In this document: positions 17,825-26,457 of the stretch, one piece after another
Numbering within the stretch: position 1 is the first letter of the stretch
How the letters are laid out: each line of letters begins with the position of its first letter
DNA from: CANLBN01 sp050633525
Lineage (GTDB): Bacteria > Pseudomonadota > Gammaproteobacteria > Pseudomonadales > Cellvibrionaceae
Length of the DNA stretch: 64,000 nucleotides
Direction: 5' to 3'
NCBI GenBank assembly: GCA_050633525.1
Contig: JBOEGR010000026.1
Location: 52,135 to 116,134 of the forward strand
Position numbers and translations under genes: made by a program
Notes under the pieces: generated by a model
Databases searched by the model: none
What the model was told of the DNA's origin: nothing
What the model saw: only the letters and a program-made list of their open reading frames with translations

Positions 17825-19471
17825 CTATCGAGTACCTGAATTACCTTCGTCACTTTGGAGTAAATCTTTAATATGCTGGTTGGCATTTTTACTTAAATGC
17901 TCATTTATCACCGGTATAGCTTGGTTAAGGCGGGTAAAGTCATCGCGCCCAATAAACATCAATTCCCCTTTTTCTATATTCTCTAATTTCCCCAAGGTGA
18001 GGTGGCTAGCCTTGATAACTTGGTCGCCACCATGATCGCCCTCGTTCAAAATAGTCTCTACTACTTGTCCATTTTGAGTCGTAATGGATAACTTAAATTT
18101 ACCGCTAAGTACAATAAAAAAACCGGGTATGAGTTCGCCGCGCTCATAGACAACTTCGCCTTCACAATAATGTGATTGTTTTAAAGCGCTAGTTTCTGCA
18201 TGGGCCATTTGTACAATAGTACGGGGCATAAAATAATCGAATAGCCAATTCAGTGCTACTCTAAGGCGGGTAGAAAAATGAGGTAGCATGCCAATATAGA
18301 GCCCTCGCCATAGCAGCCACGCAATAAGCCCGGTGATACGGAAGCGGCCCATTTGAACCACCCCCTTATAGGCACCCAGTGATGCCATCATCCCTTTGGG
18401 TGTATAAGCAAAAGGCGACAGTGTTGTCCCTTTGCTTGCAGCTATTAAGTTAATCGCCAGCTGTTTTGCTTCTTGTACGGCAAACTGTGCCGTTGGGGGT
18501 GCATAATGCTGAGATTCTATTTCTGTGTCTGCTTTTTCTGGGGGAAGTGGGATGGCTGCGGTATCACCCAGAGCCCATATATTATGATGTCCATCGACCT
18601 GTAGATATTCATTGGTGCGTATTTTGCCTCGCATTAAATCAAAAGGTAGCATTTTGACAAATTCTGATGGGCCATTGCCGATAGTGGTAACAATGGTCAT
18701 GGCGGGTATGACATCACCTTTATCAGTGCGAACAGTCGTCGCTGTAGCAGACTCAATACCGGTATTTAGCATGACTTCTGCCCCTCTCTTTTTGAGTTGT
18801 TCGGTGGCATAGCGACCGAGCTTTTTAGGCATTTCTTGAAGTAGGCTATCGCCGCGCTGAATAATAATCGCTTTGATATCTTCTTCTTTGATATTGGGGT
18901 AGAACTTGCGAACACGTTGTACCATTTCAAGCACTTCACCTAGTGTTTCGACGCCTGAAAAGCCACCGCCAGCCACTACAAAGGTGAGTGCCATGCGTTT
19001 GATTTCGTCAAAGCGTGTGACATCGGCAAGCTCCATGCACTGAATAATATGATTGCGTAACTTATAGGCATCAGCCAAGTCTTTCATCTTTAGGCTGTGT
19101 TGCGAGAACCCAGGAAAGAGACTAAGGTCAGTGACTTGTCCTGATGCCACGATAAGATGGTCGTAATCTAGGTCTTGCAGGATACGCTTACGGCCTTGAA
19201 GAATGGTGACTGTTTGCTTGTTAGTATCGATAGTTTTAACGTCGGCAAGCCTTATTTTAATACCGGGTAGTAGTAAGCGCAGTGGCGTAACCGCATCTTG
19301 TGCGTTAATAGTACCTGCGGCCACTTCTGGTAATAAAGGTTGGAAAACAAAGTAATTGCGATCACTAATTAGCTCTATATCGAGGTGTTTGCCGCCGCGT
19401 TTTGCCAGCTCTTTTGCCGCAAATGCGCCGCCAAAGCCGCCGCCGATAACAATCACTTTGGTTTTTTTCAT
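17825..19471 (-). CDS. Type II NADH dehydrogenase with C-terminal cyclic-nucleotide-binding-like domain
   Basis: The first ~420 residues are a two-dinucleotide-fold NDH-2. The FAD motif VIGGGFGGAFAAKEL lies at residues 8-22, the NAD motif VVAGGGFSGVETLGEV near 172, and ALGDTAAIPLP belongs to the second FAD contact. NDH-2 passes electrons from NADH to quinone at the inner membrane without pumping protons. The last ~120 residues resemble a cNMP-binding domain (EGEVVYERGELIPGFFIVLSG, then NEGDHGGDQ). That makes the protein 548 residues, over 100 longer than a standard NDH-2. The added domain may regulate activity by a ligand, though the phosphate-binding cassette is not a textbook cAMP site. Confidence 0.88.
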   Translation of the reverse strand: MKKTKVIVIGGGFGGAFAAKELAKRGGKHLDIELISDRNYFVFQPLLPEVAAGTINAQDAVTPLRLLLPGIKIRLADVKTIDTNKQTVTILQGRKRILQDLDYDHLIVASGQVTDLSLFPGFSQHSLKMKDLADAYKLRNHIIQCMELADVTRFDEIKRMALTFVVAGGGFSGVETLGEVLEMVQRVRKFYPNIKEEDIKAIIIQRGDSLLQEMPKKLGRYATEQLKKRGAEVMLNTGIESATATTVRTDKGDVIPAMTIVTTIGNGPSEFVKMLPFDLMRGKIRTNEYLQVDGHHNIWALGDTAAIPLPPEKADTEIESQHYAPPTAQFAVQEAKQLAINLIAASKGTTLSPFAYTPKGMMASLGAYKGVVQMGRFRITGLIAWLLWRGLYIGMLPHFSTRLRVALNWLFDYFMPRTIVQMAHAETSALKQSHYCEGEVVYERGELIPGFFIVLSGKFKLSITTQNGQVVETILNEGDHGGDQVIKASHLTLGKLENIEKGELMFIGRDDFTRLNQAIPVINEHLSKNANQHIKDLLQSDEGNSGTR

Positions 19472-19612
19472 GAATACTTAGCCTTTACTGAATAGATGTT
19501 GAGTAGGGTGTGAAGGTATTGATATGGAGACCAATTTTTATGCGTCCACTACAAAATAAGGTCTATTATGAACTAATAGCCATATGAAACCTCTAATTTT
19601 TCAATCCCTTAG

Positions 19613-19675
19613 TTAAGGAAGCTCTGAACAAGTCTGAGCGAAAATTTCACTCAGACTTGTTCAGAGCTTCCTTAA
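19613..19675. repeat. Near-perfect 63-base palindrome with IS-like ends
   Basis: Two 26-base arms are exact reverse complements, beginning TTAAGGAAGCTCTGAACAAG on each strand, with an 11-base centre that pairs further (GAAA/TTTC). Each end is flanked by TTAA. Nineteen of 20 bases at the outer arm recur at 38992-39011. A repeated, terminally inverted sequence suggests a miniature transposable element or two abutting IS ends. As RNA it would also be a strong hairpin, and it lies 44 bases upstream of msrP. Confidence 0.7.
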
Positions 19676-19719
19676 GTTGTTAGATTTTAGCTAAATTCTG
19701 CACTCATAGAGTAAAAGAT

Positions 19720-20688
19720 ATGAAATTTGTTCCGCATTCACAAAACTCAATTAGATCATCTTCGCTTAACGAAAACGATGTAACGGATGAAAAGCTCTTT
19801 TATCAGCGTCGTCAATTTATCAAGGCAGGTATGTCCTTATCAATGATGGCTTATCTACCCTCGTTGGCATTTGCCTCTCTCGATAAATACAGTAATCGCT
19901 TCAGTGATGCGAAGCGTACGGTAGATTTAGATGTTGAACCTCATAGCTACAAAGACATCACGACTTACAATAATTTTTATGAGTTGGGTTACAACAAAGG
20001 CGATCCGGCAAGAAATGCGGCAGCCTTAAAAACAGACCCTTGGACAGTGACCATTGATGGAGAATGTGCTAAACCGGGTACTTATACATTGGAAGACATT
20101 TTAAAGCCCCATGACTTTGAAGAAAGAATTTATCGCTTTCGTTGTGTTGAAGCTTGGTCGATGGTGATCCCTTGGGTTGGTTTTCCTTTGTCTGATTTAT
20201 TAAAGCGCTTTGAACCCACATCAAAAGCAAAGTATGTTGCTTTTGAAACTATCTACGATAAAGAAAATCCGTTGCCGGGGCAACGAAGAAATGTGCTCGA
20301 TTGGCCCTATCGTGAAGGCTTGCGTATGGACGAAGCAATGCATCCTCTTACTCTTATGGCAACGGGTATTTATGGTAAACCTCTGCCCAATCAAAATGGA
20401 GCGCCCCTACGCTTAGTCGTCCCGTGGAAATACGGTTTTAAAAGTATTAAATCGGTAGTGCGTATCCGCTTTACTGAGACTCAACCTGAAACTAGCTGGA
20501 ATTTATCGGGGCCTAGAGAGTACGGTTTTTATTCCAATGTGAACCCTCAGGTCAGCCACCCTCGCTGGAGTCAAAAACGAGAGCGTGTGATAGGTAAATT
20601 ATTTAAACAACCGACATTAATGTTTAACGGTTATGCTGATGAAGTTGCAGAGCTTTATGCGGGTATGGATTTACGTAAAAATTATTAA
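19720..20688 (+). CDS. msrP: Protein-methionine-sulfoxide reductase catalytic subunit MsrP
   Basis: This 322-residue molybdopterin enzyme of the sulfite-oxidase fold has a twin-arginine signal (RRQFIKAG, Arg30-Arg31, then a hydrophobic stretch to FAS). The molybdenum-ligating Cys142 lies in YRFRCVEAW, followed by WVGFPL and ETSWN. MsrP repairs oxidised methionines in periplasmic proteins, taking electrons from the heme membrane subunit MsrQ. msrQ follows directly, the standard pair. A large palindrome lies just upstream and may affect transcription. Confidence 0.95.
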   Translation: MKFVPHSQNSIRSSSLNENDVTDEKLFYQRRQFIKAGMSLSMMAYLPSLAFASLDKYSNRFSDAKRTVDLDVEPHSYKDITTYNNFYELGYNKGDPARNAAALKTDPWTVTIDGECAKPGTYTLEDILKPHDFEERIYRFRCVEAWSMVIPWVGFPLSDLLKRFEPTSKAKYVAFETIYDKENPLPGQRRNVLDWPYREGLRMDEAMHPLTLMATGIYGKPLPNQNGAPLRLVVPWKYGFKSIKSVVRIRFTETQPETSWNLSGPREYGFYSNVNPQVSHPRWSQKRERVIGKLFKQPTLMFNGYADEVAELYAGMDLRKNY

Positions 20689-20689
20689 T

Positions 20690-21319
20690 GTGATATGTAA
20701 TAGGTTTCCATTGAGTCGGGTTTTAGGTAATCAAAAAACAAATGTGATATGGCTGAAGTTGTTTATCTCAACTGCTATGCTGGCTTATATCGTTTATTTA
20801 ACTTGGGGCTTGTTTGCGGATTATCTTGGGGCAAACCCCATAGAGGTAGTGACGCATGAAACGGGTGAGTGGGGCTTGTATTTTTTACTATTAAGCTTGG
20901 CGGTTACACCCTTAAGGCGGCATTTTCATCTAAATGTCTTATTAAAGTTTCGACGCTTTTTAGGTTTGTGGAGTTTTGCGCTTCTCTTCTTGCACTTATT
21001 TGTGTTTGTTTTATTTGATCATTTCTTTGATGTTCAATCGATTATTGAAGATATAATTGAGCGGCCGTATATTGCAGTGGGTTTTGCTGCTTTCCTTATT
21101 ATGACTCCACTTGCGATCACATCATTAAAAAAAATACAGCGTAAAATGGGTAAGCGCTGGTTTATTCTACATCGAAGTGTCTATTTAGCGTCCATTTTAG
21201 GGCTTATTCATTATTGGTGGTTAGTAAAAGCAGATATTTTCTGGCCATTGATTTTTGCTTTTATTCTAACCGTGTTATTAGCTGATCGTTTATATTGGGC
21301 TTACCGCAAAAAAGCCTAA
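20690..21319 (+). CDS. msrQ: Heme-binding membrane subunit MsrQ
   Basis: This membrane protein has about six segments and several conserved histidines (LFLHLFVF, WFILHRSVYLA, LGLIHYWW) that would bind b-type heme. It carries electrons from the quinone pool or flavin reductase to periplasmic MsrP. The open frame reaches back inside msrP, but GTG 20690, one base after the msrP stop, gives 209 residues. That matches the usual ~210, so I prefer it. No clear ribosome-binding site is visible, which suggests translational coupling. Confidence 0.9.
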   Translation: MICNRFPLSRVLGNQKTNVIWLKLFISTAMLAYIVYLTWGLFADYLGANPIEVVTHETGEWGLYFLLLSLAVTPLRRHFHLNVLLKFRRFLGLWSFALLFLHLFVFVLFDHFFDVQSIIEDIIERPYIAVGFAAFLIMTPLAITSLKKIQRKMGKRWFILHRSVYLASILGLIHYWWLVKADIFWPLIFAFILTVLLADRLYWAYRKKA

Positions 21320-21382
21320 TTGCTTTGTCGAGGGGGCTTAGTTTTACATCAATGATCACGTTTATGTGAGTGTTGTTTTACT

Positions 21383-21796
21383 TTACTCTAACGCTTTGGC
21401 TAAGTAAGCACGCCAGCCACCAAACTCACTAATATTACTCGCTGTTTTAATTCCTTCTGGTTGACAGATAAAACCAATCACTTCTTCACCATTGACCAGT
21501 TCAACCTTACCTAATCCCAATGGAGCGGGAATACCCTGTATGAATAGTCCCAAGTTTGCACTGGGTATTTGCCATACCTCTACATCGATCGAGCAGCCTT
21601 GCTCGTTATCACGTACCAGCCCTGGACGTTTAGGTGGACCTCCCGCTAAGGCATATAATTGATAGTGAGGTGCTGTTTGAGTGGCTTCGATAAAGCGTGC
21701 ATCAAGATCTGTCATTTGATGATTCAAAGGTAAGCCTTGCATATGTGCACCGCAGACCATGAGTTTCATACTTTCGTTTAAGGTGGTATCGCTCAT
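21383..21796 (-). CDS. Allophanate hydrolase C-terminal domain as a separate protein
   Basis: This 137-residue protein corresponds to the C-terminal domain of AtzF-type allophanate hydrolase. Its conserved segments are VCGAHMQGLPLNHQM, YQLYALAGGPPKRPG and AIPAPLGLGKVEL in slightly diverged form, and FGGWRAYL at the end. In complete enzymes this domain decarboxylates N-carboxycarbamate made by the amidase domain. Here it is an independent gene whose ATG overlaps the amidase stop as ATGA. Both halves are intact to their expected ends, so this looks like a stable split rather than decay. The two products probably form one complex. Confidence 0.85.
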   Translation of the reverse strand: MSDTTLNESMKLMVCGAHMQGLPLNHQMTDLDARFIEATQTAPHYQLYALAGGPPKRPGLVRDNEQGCSIDVEVWQIPSANLGLFIQGIPAPLGLGKVELVNGEEVIGFICQPEGIKTASNISEFGGWRAYLAKALE

Positions 21797-23124
21797 TTTA
21801 TATTCTCCAGTAAGTTGGCTACCGACATCAATTCATAATCAGCACCTGCCTCCGCAAAGAGAGTGATACCAAAAGGCATGGCATTATCGTAAGCACCAAA
21901 AGGAACTGCCAAAGCACTGTAATCCAATAAGTTCATAAAGTTAGTGTAATAACCGAGGTTAGTATTCAGTTGAATAGGATCTGCCTCCACTTCATCGATG
22001 GTGTAATACGTCCCAGCTGTTGGAGTCACAATACAGTCTACTGTCGTCAATACGTTGTCTGCTTGTTTTTTATAAGCCTGTAATTGATACATGGCTTTAA
22101 ATGTATCAACTGCCGAATAATTTTTGGCCTTTTCAACAATGGCTTTGGTGATAGGGTGCAAAATATCAGGCGTTTCGGTAAATATTTTTTCCATTGCAGC
22201 ATAACGTTCTGCCACCCAAGGGCCAGAATAGAGTAAATCGGCCGCTTTTTTAAAGGATGAAAAATCAACGCTCACTAACCTGGCACCTGCTGATTCGAGT
22301 TGCGCTAATGTCTGTTTAAATAAATCTGGACTTTCTTCATTACCAAACCATTCCAATTGGTGTTCTTCAGGTACGCCAATAGTTAATTTAGTTTGTGAAA
22401 ATGTTTTTGCCATATGGGGTCGAGCATAATCGTCATACTGATCATAAATGGCGCTTAATGCAAAAATCTGTTTTGCGTCGTCAATATTTTGGGTGAAAAT
22501 ACTCATGCTGTCTAAGCTGCGACAGGCGGGAATCATACCGCTTGAACTTAAACTTCCTACGGTCGGCTTTACGCCAACAATGTTATTTAAAAAAGCAGGA
22601 ATACGGCCCGAGCCAGCTGTATCGGTTCCCAGGGAAAAACTGACCATGCCGAGCGCCACGGCTACAGCAGAACCTGAGCTGGAGCCACCCGAAATCATCT
22701 CAGGTCTAATACTATTTCTACAGGCCCCGTAAGGTGAACGTGTTCCAACCAAACCTGTTGCAAATTGATCAAGGTTAGTTTTGCCGATGGGAATCGCGCC
22801 AGCGGCTATGAGTTGTTCTACAACAAAGGCGGATTGCTCGGGTATATAAGCATAGCTAGGGCAAGCTGCTGTTGTTTTTACGCCGGCTAGATCGATATTA
22901 TCTTTGATTGCAAAAGGAATTCCCCACAAAGGATAATCCTCAATGGCTTTTTCTGATAAGGCATGGATGTAAGTGCCTATTTGTTCAAGCGATAACAAGC
23001 TAATCCAGATGTTGTGATCGCGATATTGTTCGCAGCGTTCTAAAATAGATTCGACCAACTGTTGTGGCTCTAGGCTGCGATTAAGATAAGCCTCGCGCAG
23101 TGAGGTGATGGACATAGTGCTCAT
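21793..23124 (-). CDS. atzF: Allophanate hydrolase, amidase domain
   Basis: This 443-residue amidase-signature enzyme has the Ser-cisSer-Lys triad region: KDNIDLAG carries the Lys, GGSSSGSAVAVALG the first Ser, and GTDTAGSGRIPA the nucleophile Ser. The GSGRIPA context and PTVGSLSSSGMIPACRSLD are typical of allophanate hydrolase. It deaminates allophanate to N-carboxycarbamate, the last nitrogen-releasing step after guanidine or urea carboxylation. A normal AtzF has ~600 residues with the C-terminal domain fused; here that domain is the next gene, overlapping by four bases. The gene lies downstream of a GntR regulator in the same transcript. Confidence 0.9.
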   Translation of the reverse strand: MSTMSITSLREAYLNRSLEPQQLVESILERCEQYRDHNIWISLLSLEQIGTYIHALSEKAIEDYPLWGIPFAIKDNIDLAGVKTTAACPSYAYIPEQSAFVVEQLIAAGAIPIGKTNLDQFATGLVGTRSPYGACRNSIRPEMISGGSSSGSAVAVALGMVSFSLGTDTAGSGRIPAFLNNIVGVKPTVGSLSSSGMIPACRSLDSMSIFTQNIDDAKQIFALSAIYDQYDDYARPHMAKTFSQTKLTIGVPEEHQLEWFGNEESPDLFKQTLAQLESAGARLVSVDFSSFKKAADLLYSGPWVAERYAAMEKIFTETPDILHPITKAIVEKAKNYSAVDTFKAMYQLQAYKKQADNVLTTVDCIVTPTAGTYYTIDEVEADPIQLNTNLGYYTNFMNLLDYSALAVPFGAYDNAMPFGITLFAEAGADYELMSVANLLENIK

Positions 23125-23155
23125 AATTTAACTAGCTGTATTTAATTGATAGTAT

Positions 23156-23872
23156 TTAACCGATGGTATTTTGCTGTTGAGAATGTTGTTGGTATTGCTG
23201 TCGATATTCTGTGAGCTGTTGTAGAGTCACTTTTTTTGATAAAGCTTGACTCTTTTGTATGTGTTTTTTCATTGCCGATTTTGCAGAACGCTTTTTGCCG
23301 TCGCGAATAATTTCGCATAGTTCATAATGCTCTTCGTATGTATCTTTTATCGCGCTCATATCCGGAAAACCTAACCAACGAACAACACGGATATTATTAT
23401 TCACATCATTCAAGTAACGTTCTAATACACCATTACCTGCTCCTTTTGCTAAAGCACAATGAAAACTTTCTTCTTGTTGGCGAATAGTCTTGATGTGTTT
23501 TGTGTAATCGTTACTGACATTTGCAGGCGACCATTCCTCAAGTAAAGAATCTAGTAGTGGTTTCGATATGTGATCGCAAGCCAACTCAATCGCTCGGCTT
23601 TCTAAGATAATACGGACGTCATAAAATTGATTGATTGAATCAATGTCAATATTGCGAACGAAGCATCCTTGCTTGGGTACCACCTCGATTTGTCCTTCTA
23701 TTTGTAGGCGTTGCAAGGCTTCTCGTATAGGTGTTCTACTTACTGATAGTTGATTGGCAATTTCGATTTCGGTTATTCGTGAGCCAGGGAATAACTCAAG
23801 AGTATCGATCATTTCACGTAAGCGTCGGTAAACCATCTCTGCGCTGTTTATTTTTCTGTCATTTGTTTTCAA
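23156..23872 (-). CDS. GntR-family (FCD) transcriptional regulator of the guanidine/ABC operon
   Basis: This 238-residue regulator has a winged helix near residues 10-75 (QLSVSRTPIREALQRLQIEGQI). A mainly helical FCD ligand domain (about 90-220) follows, with acidic and histidine positions that often bind metal and a carboxylate. The start is probably TTG 23872, since a strong AGAGGA lies just upstream and no ATG occurs until codon 13. It sits between the ABC ATPase and allophanate hydrolase genes in one operon. A palindrome at 29113-29134, ahead of the operon, is a likely operator, giving autoregulation. Confidence 0.85.
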   Translation of the reverse strand: MKTNDRKINSAEMVYRRLREMIDTLELFPGSRITEIEIANQLSVSRTPIREALQRLQIEGQIEVVPKQGCFVRNIDIDSINQFYDVRIILESRAIELACDHISKPLLDSLLEEWSPANVSNDYTKHIKTIRQQEESFHCALAKGAGNGVLERYLNDVNNNIRVVRWLGFPDMSAIKDTYEEHYELCEIIRDGKKRSAKSAMKKHIQKSQALSKKVTLQQLTEYRQQYQQHSQQQNTIG

Positions 23873-23882
23873 ATGAGATCCT

Positions 23883-25577
23883 CTATTGTGCTAGCTTCAA
23901 GTGCGGTATTGCATCAAGGAGTGATTGTGTATAAGGGTGGCGGGGTGAATTGAAGACGGTGTTTACATCACCCTGTTCAATAATTTCCCCTGCACACATA
24001 ACCAATACCCGTTGACAAAATAAACGTACCACATTTAAGTCATGGCTCACAAATAAATAACTTAAACCAAGCTCATGGCGTAAACGTTCTAGTAATTGTA
24101 GAACAATAGCTTGAACCGATACATCCAATGCCGATGTCGGTTCGTCTAGTATTAGTAATTTGGGCTTGACAGAAATAGCACGTGCGATACCGACACGAGC
24201 TTTTTGTCCACCACTGAGTTGGTGGGGTAAGCGATATAAAAACTGGTTGTCTAAGCCGACTTGTTCACACAATGATAAGACCATTTCCTGTAAAGCTGCT
24301 TTATTACTAAGCCCTTCTAAACGTAATAAGGGTTCAGCAATGGCATCAAATACAGTTTGTCTCGGGTTCAAACTTCCGTTAGGGTCCTGAAAAACCATTT
24401 GAATATCTTTGCGTAAAGGCGAGTTGATAAAATCTTTGGCGCTTATCGAGGCAATGTCTTCTGAAGCGAAGTTGTTTGAATTAAGATCTTCTGAACCAAA
24501 TAGTATCTCACCTGAAGTTACATCATCTAATTTGGCTAGCATGCGCGATGTGGTTGACTTTCCACAACCGGACTCGCCTACTAAGCCTAAGCATTCCCCT
24601 CTATTAAGGTAAAAATTAATTCCTTTTACTGCTTCGAATATTGTTGGTTTGCCTAATAAGTTTTTTGTTGTATAAGATCGCTTTAGGTTATTCACTTCCA
24701 ATATTTTTTCACTGCTAACTTCTCTAATATTCGGTAAACCCATTGGCTCAGGCGTGAGATCATCTAATTGACTATTGGGCATCGGCGTAGCGGCAATTAA
24801 TTTTTTTGTATAAGTCTGCTGAGGAGTGTTAAATAAGCTTGTGACTGTACCCTCCTCAATCACTTTTCCTTTTTCCATCACGGTAATGTGTTGGCAGTAT
24901 TCAGCTGCCATACCCAAATCATGAGTAATTAGAATGACGGCCATACCTCGCTCAATAGCAATATCTTGAATCAAGTCCATAATCACTTTCTGTGTGGTAA
25001 CATCGAGCCCTGTCGTTGGCTCATCAGCAATTAACAGACGGGGAGAACACGCCAAAGCCAAGGCAATGACCACGCGTTGACACATACCTCCACTGAGTTC
25101 AAAGGGATAGGCTTCAAGGACTCGTTCTGGATCTCTAATACGTACTTGTTTAAGTAATTCAAGTGAGCGTTCTGCTGCATTGGCGCGTGTAGATTGCGCA
25201 TGGGCAACTAACATGTCTTCTAGATGGTGTCTAACACTTCGAATAGGATTTAGTGTGGACATAGGGTTTTGAAAAATCATCGATATTTCTCGGCCACGAA
25301 TATCGCTCAGCAGGCTTATAGAGGGTTTATGTAAATGCAAACCATCAAAATTAATACTGCCTGCCGTAATGCGACAAGCATCACCATTGAGATTTAAAAT
25401 GCTATAGGCGGTTACTGATTTTCCACTTCCGCTTTCGCCAACAATACCATGAATATCTCCTTTGTTAATATCCAATGATACGTCATGCAGTACCTCGACA
25501 ATACCGTTGCGAGTTTTAAACTCTAAGCTCAAGTGTTGAATTGAAAGAAAAGCGGATTGTTGATTTACTCTTTTCAT
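23883..25577 (-). CDS. Oligopeptide-type ABC transporter, fused dual ATPase
   Basis: This 564-residue protein carries two complete ABC ATPase domains, equivalent to DppD and DppF fused. The first has GESGSGKSV, LSGGMCQRV and LLIADEPTTGLD; the second has GESGCGKSTTSR, LSGGQKARVG and LLILDEPTSALD. Both end with the family's C-terminal oligopeptide extension. It powers the adjacent permease pair. The gene follows the permeases by 17 bases and precedes the gntR gene by ten. All catalytic motifs are intact in both halves. Confidence 0.93.
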   Translation of the reverse strand: MKRVNQQSAFLSIQHLSLEFKTRNGIVEVLHDVSLDINKGDIHGIVGESGSGKSVTAYSILNLNGDACRITAGSINFDGLHLHKPSISLLSDIRGREISMIFQNPMSTLNPIRSVRHHLEDMLVAHAQSTRANAAERSLELLKQVRIRDPERVLEAYPFELSGGMCQRVVIALALACSPRLLIADEPTTGLDVTTQKVIMDLIQDIAIERGMAVILITHDLGMAAEYCQHITVMEKGKVIEEGTVTSLFNTPQQTYTKKLIAATPMPNSQLDDLTPEPMGLPNIREVSSEKILEVNNLKRSYTTKNLLGKPTIFEAVKGINFYLNRGECLGLVGESGCGKSTTSRMLAKLDDVTSGEILFGSEDLNSNNFASEDIASISAKDFINSPLRKDIQMVFQDPNGSLNPRQTVFDAIAEPLLRLEGLSNKAALQEMVLSLCEQVGLDNQFLYRLPHQLSGGQKARVGIARAISVKPKLLILDEPTSALDVSVQAIVLQLLERLRHELGLSYLFVSHDLNVVRLFCQRVLVMCAGEIIEQGDVNTVFNSPRHPYTQSLLDAIPHLKLAQ

Positions 25578-25593
25578 TTAGTTTATTTCCACG

Positions 25594-26457
25594 TTATGTT
25601 CTCTTCGAGGGGTCAACAATGTCCCTTAAACTATCACCGAGTAGATTAAAACAGAATACCGCCATCATTAAAGTTAAGCCCGGAAATAACACTAACCACC
25701 ATTCACCTGAAATCATATAATTAGCGCCTTCTGCTACCATAATTCCCCATTCTGCTTGAGGGGGTTTAACGCCTAAGCCGATAAATGATAGACCAGCTGC
25801 ATTGAGAATGGCCCAGCCTGAATTCAGTGATAGTTGTACCATTAAGGGGGAAAGCGTATTCGGAAAAATATGCATTGCTAATGCTCGAATGTGGCTGTTA
25901 CCACTTTGTAGCGCTGCCTGTACATAGGGCAAGTTGCGCCGAATATTGACCTCAGCTCGAGAGACACGGACATAAAATGGAATGTTGATTAGTGCTGTAG
26001 CATAAATAATATTTTCTACCGTGTTACCCATTGCGGCAACCAAACCCATCGCCAGTACAAATAGAGGAAAAGCCATTACAATATCAGTTAAGCGTCCGAC
26101 AATTTGATCTATCCAGCCACCAAAGTAACCGGCCAAACTGCCTAAGCTGCAGCCAATAATAGCGCTTAAGGCAACAGCACTAAATGCGATCCCTAAGTCC
26201 ATGCGAGTCGCAACTACCACGCGACTAAACACATCCCGACCTAGGTGATCGGTGCCAAACCAATGATCAATGGACGGTGCTTGCAAGGCAATGCTGGTAT
26301 TGGTTAAGTAAGGATCGTAAGGTACCAGCCATGGCCCAACAAGAGCCATTAACAAATAGAGAAAGAAAAGGCTCACCGCAAAAATAGAAACGGGATTTTC
26401 TGAAAAAATATAAACAGTGTGACTGAACCCGCGTTTAATACCCGTCATCCTGCTCAT
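25594..26457 (-). CDS. Oligopeptide-type ABC permease, DppC family
   Basis: This 287-residue inner-membrane permease has about six segments. Its N-terminal region (HWFGTDHLGRDVFSRV) is characteristic of DppC/OppC proteins. The ATPase-coupling EAA-like loop falls in ALQSGNSHIRALAMHIFPN. It pairs with the DppB-type permease encoded just upstream, whose stop overlaps its ATG by four bases. Family members carry peptides, nickel or opines; the substrate here is undetermined. Confidence 0.92.
   Translation of the reverse strand: MSRMTGIKRGFSHTVYIFSENPVSIFAVSLFFLYLLMALVGPWLVPYDPYLTNTSIALQAPSIDHWFGTDHLGRDVFSRVVVATRMDLGIAFSAVALSAIIGCSLGSLAGYFGGWIDQIVGRLTDIVMAFPLFVLAMGLVAAMGNTVENIIYATALINIPFYVRVSRAEVNIRRNLPYVQAALQSGNSHIRALAMHIFPNTLSPLMVQLSLNSGWAILNAAGLSFIGLGVKPPQAEWGIMVAEGANYMISGEWWLVLFPGLTLMMAVFCFNLLGDSLRDIVDPSKRT

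Noticed and set aside
19613..19675. Palindrome as a simple transcription terminator
   Set aside because: It lacks a T-run, lies upstream of msrP, and its arm recurs elsewhere, so a repeat element fits better.
20633..20689. MsrQ start inside msrP
   Set aside because: It would add 19 residues with no homology; GTG 20690 gives the standard length.
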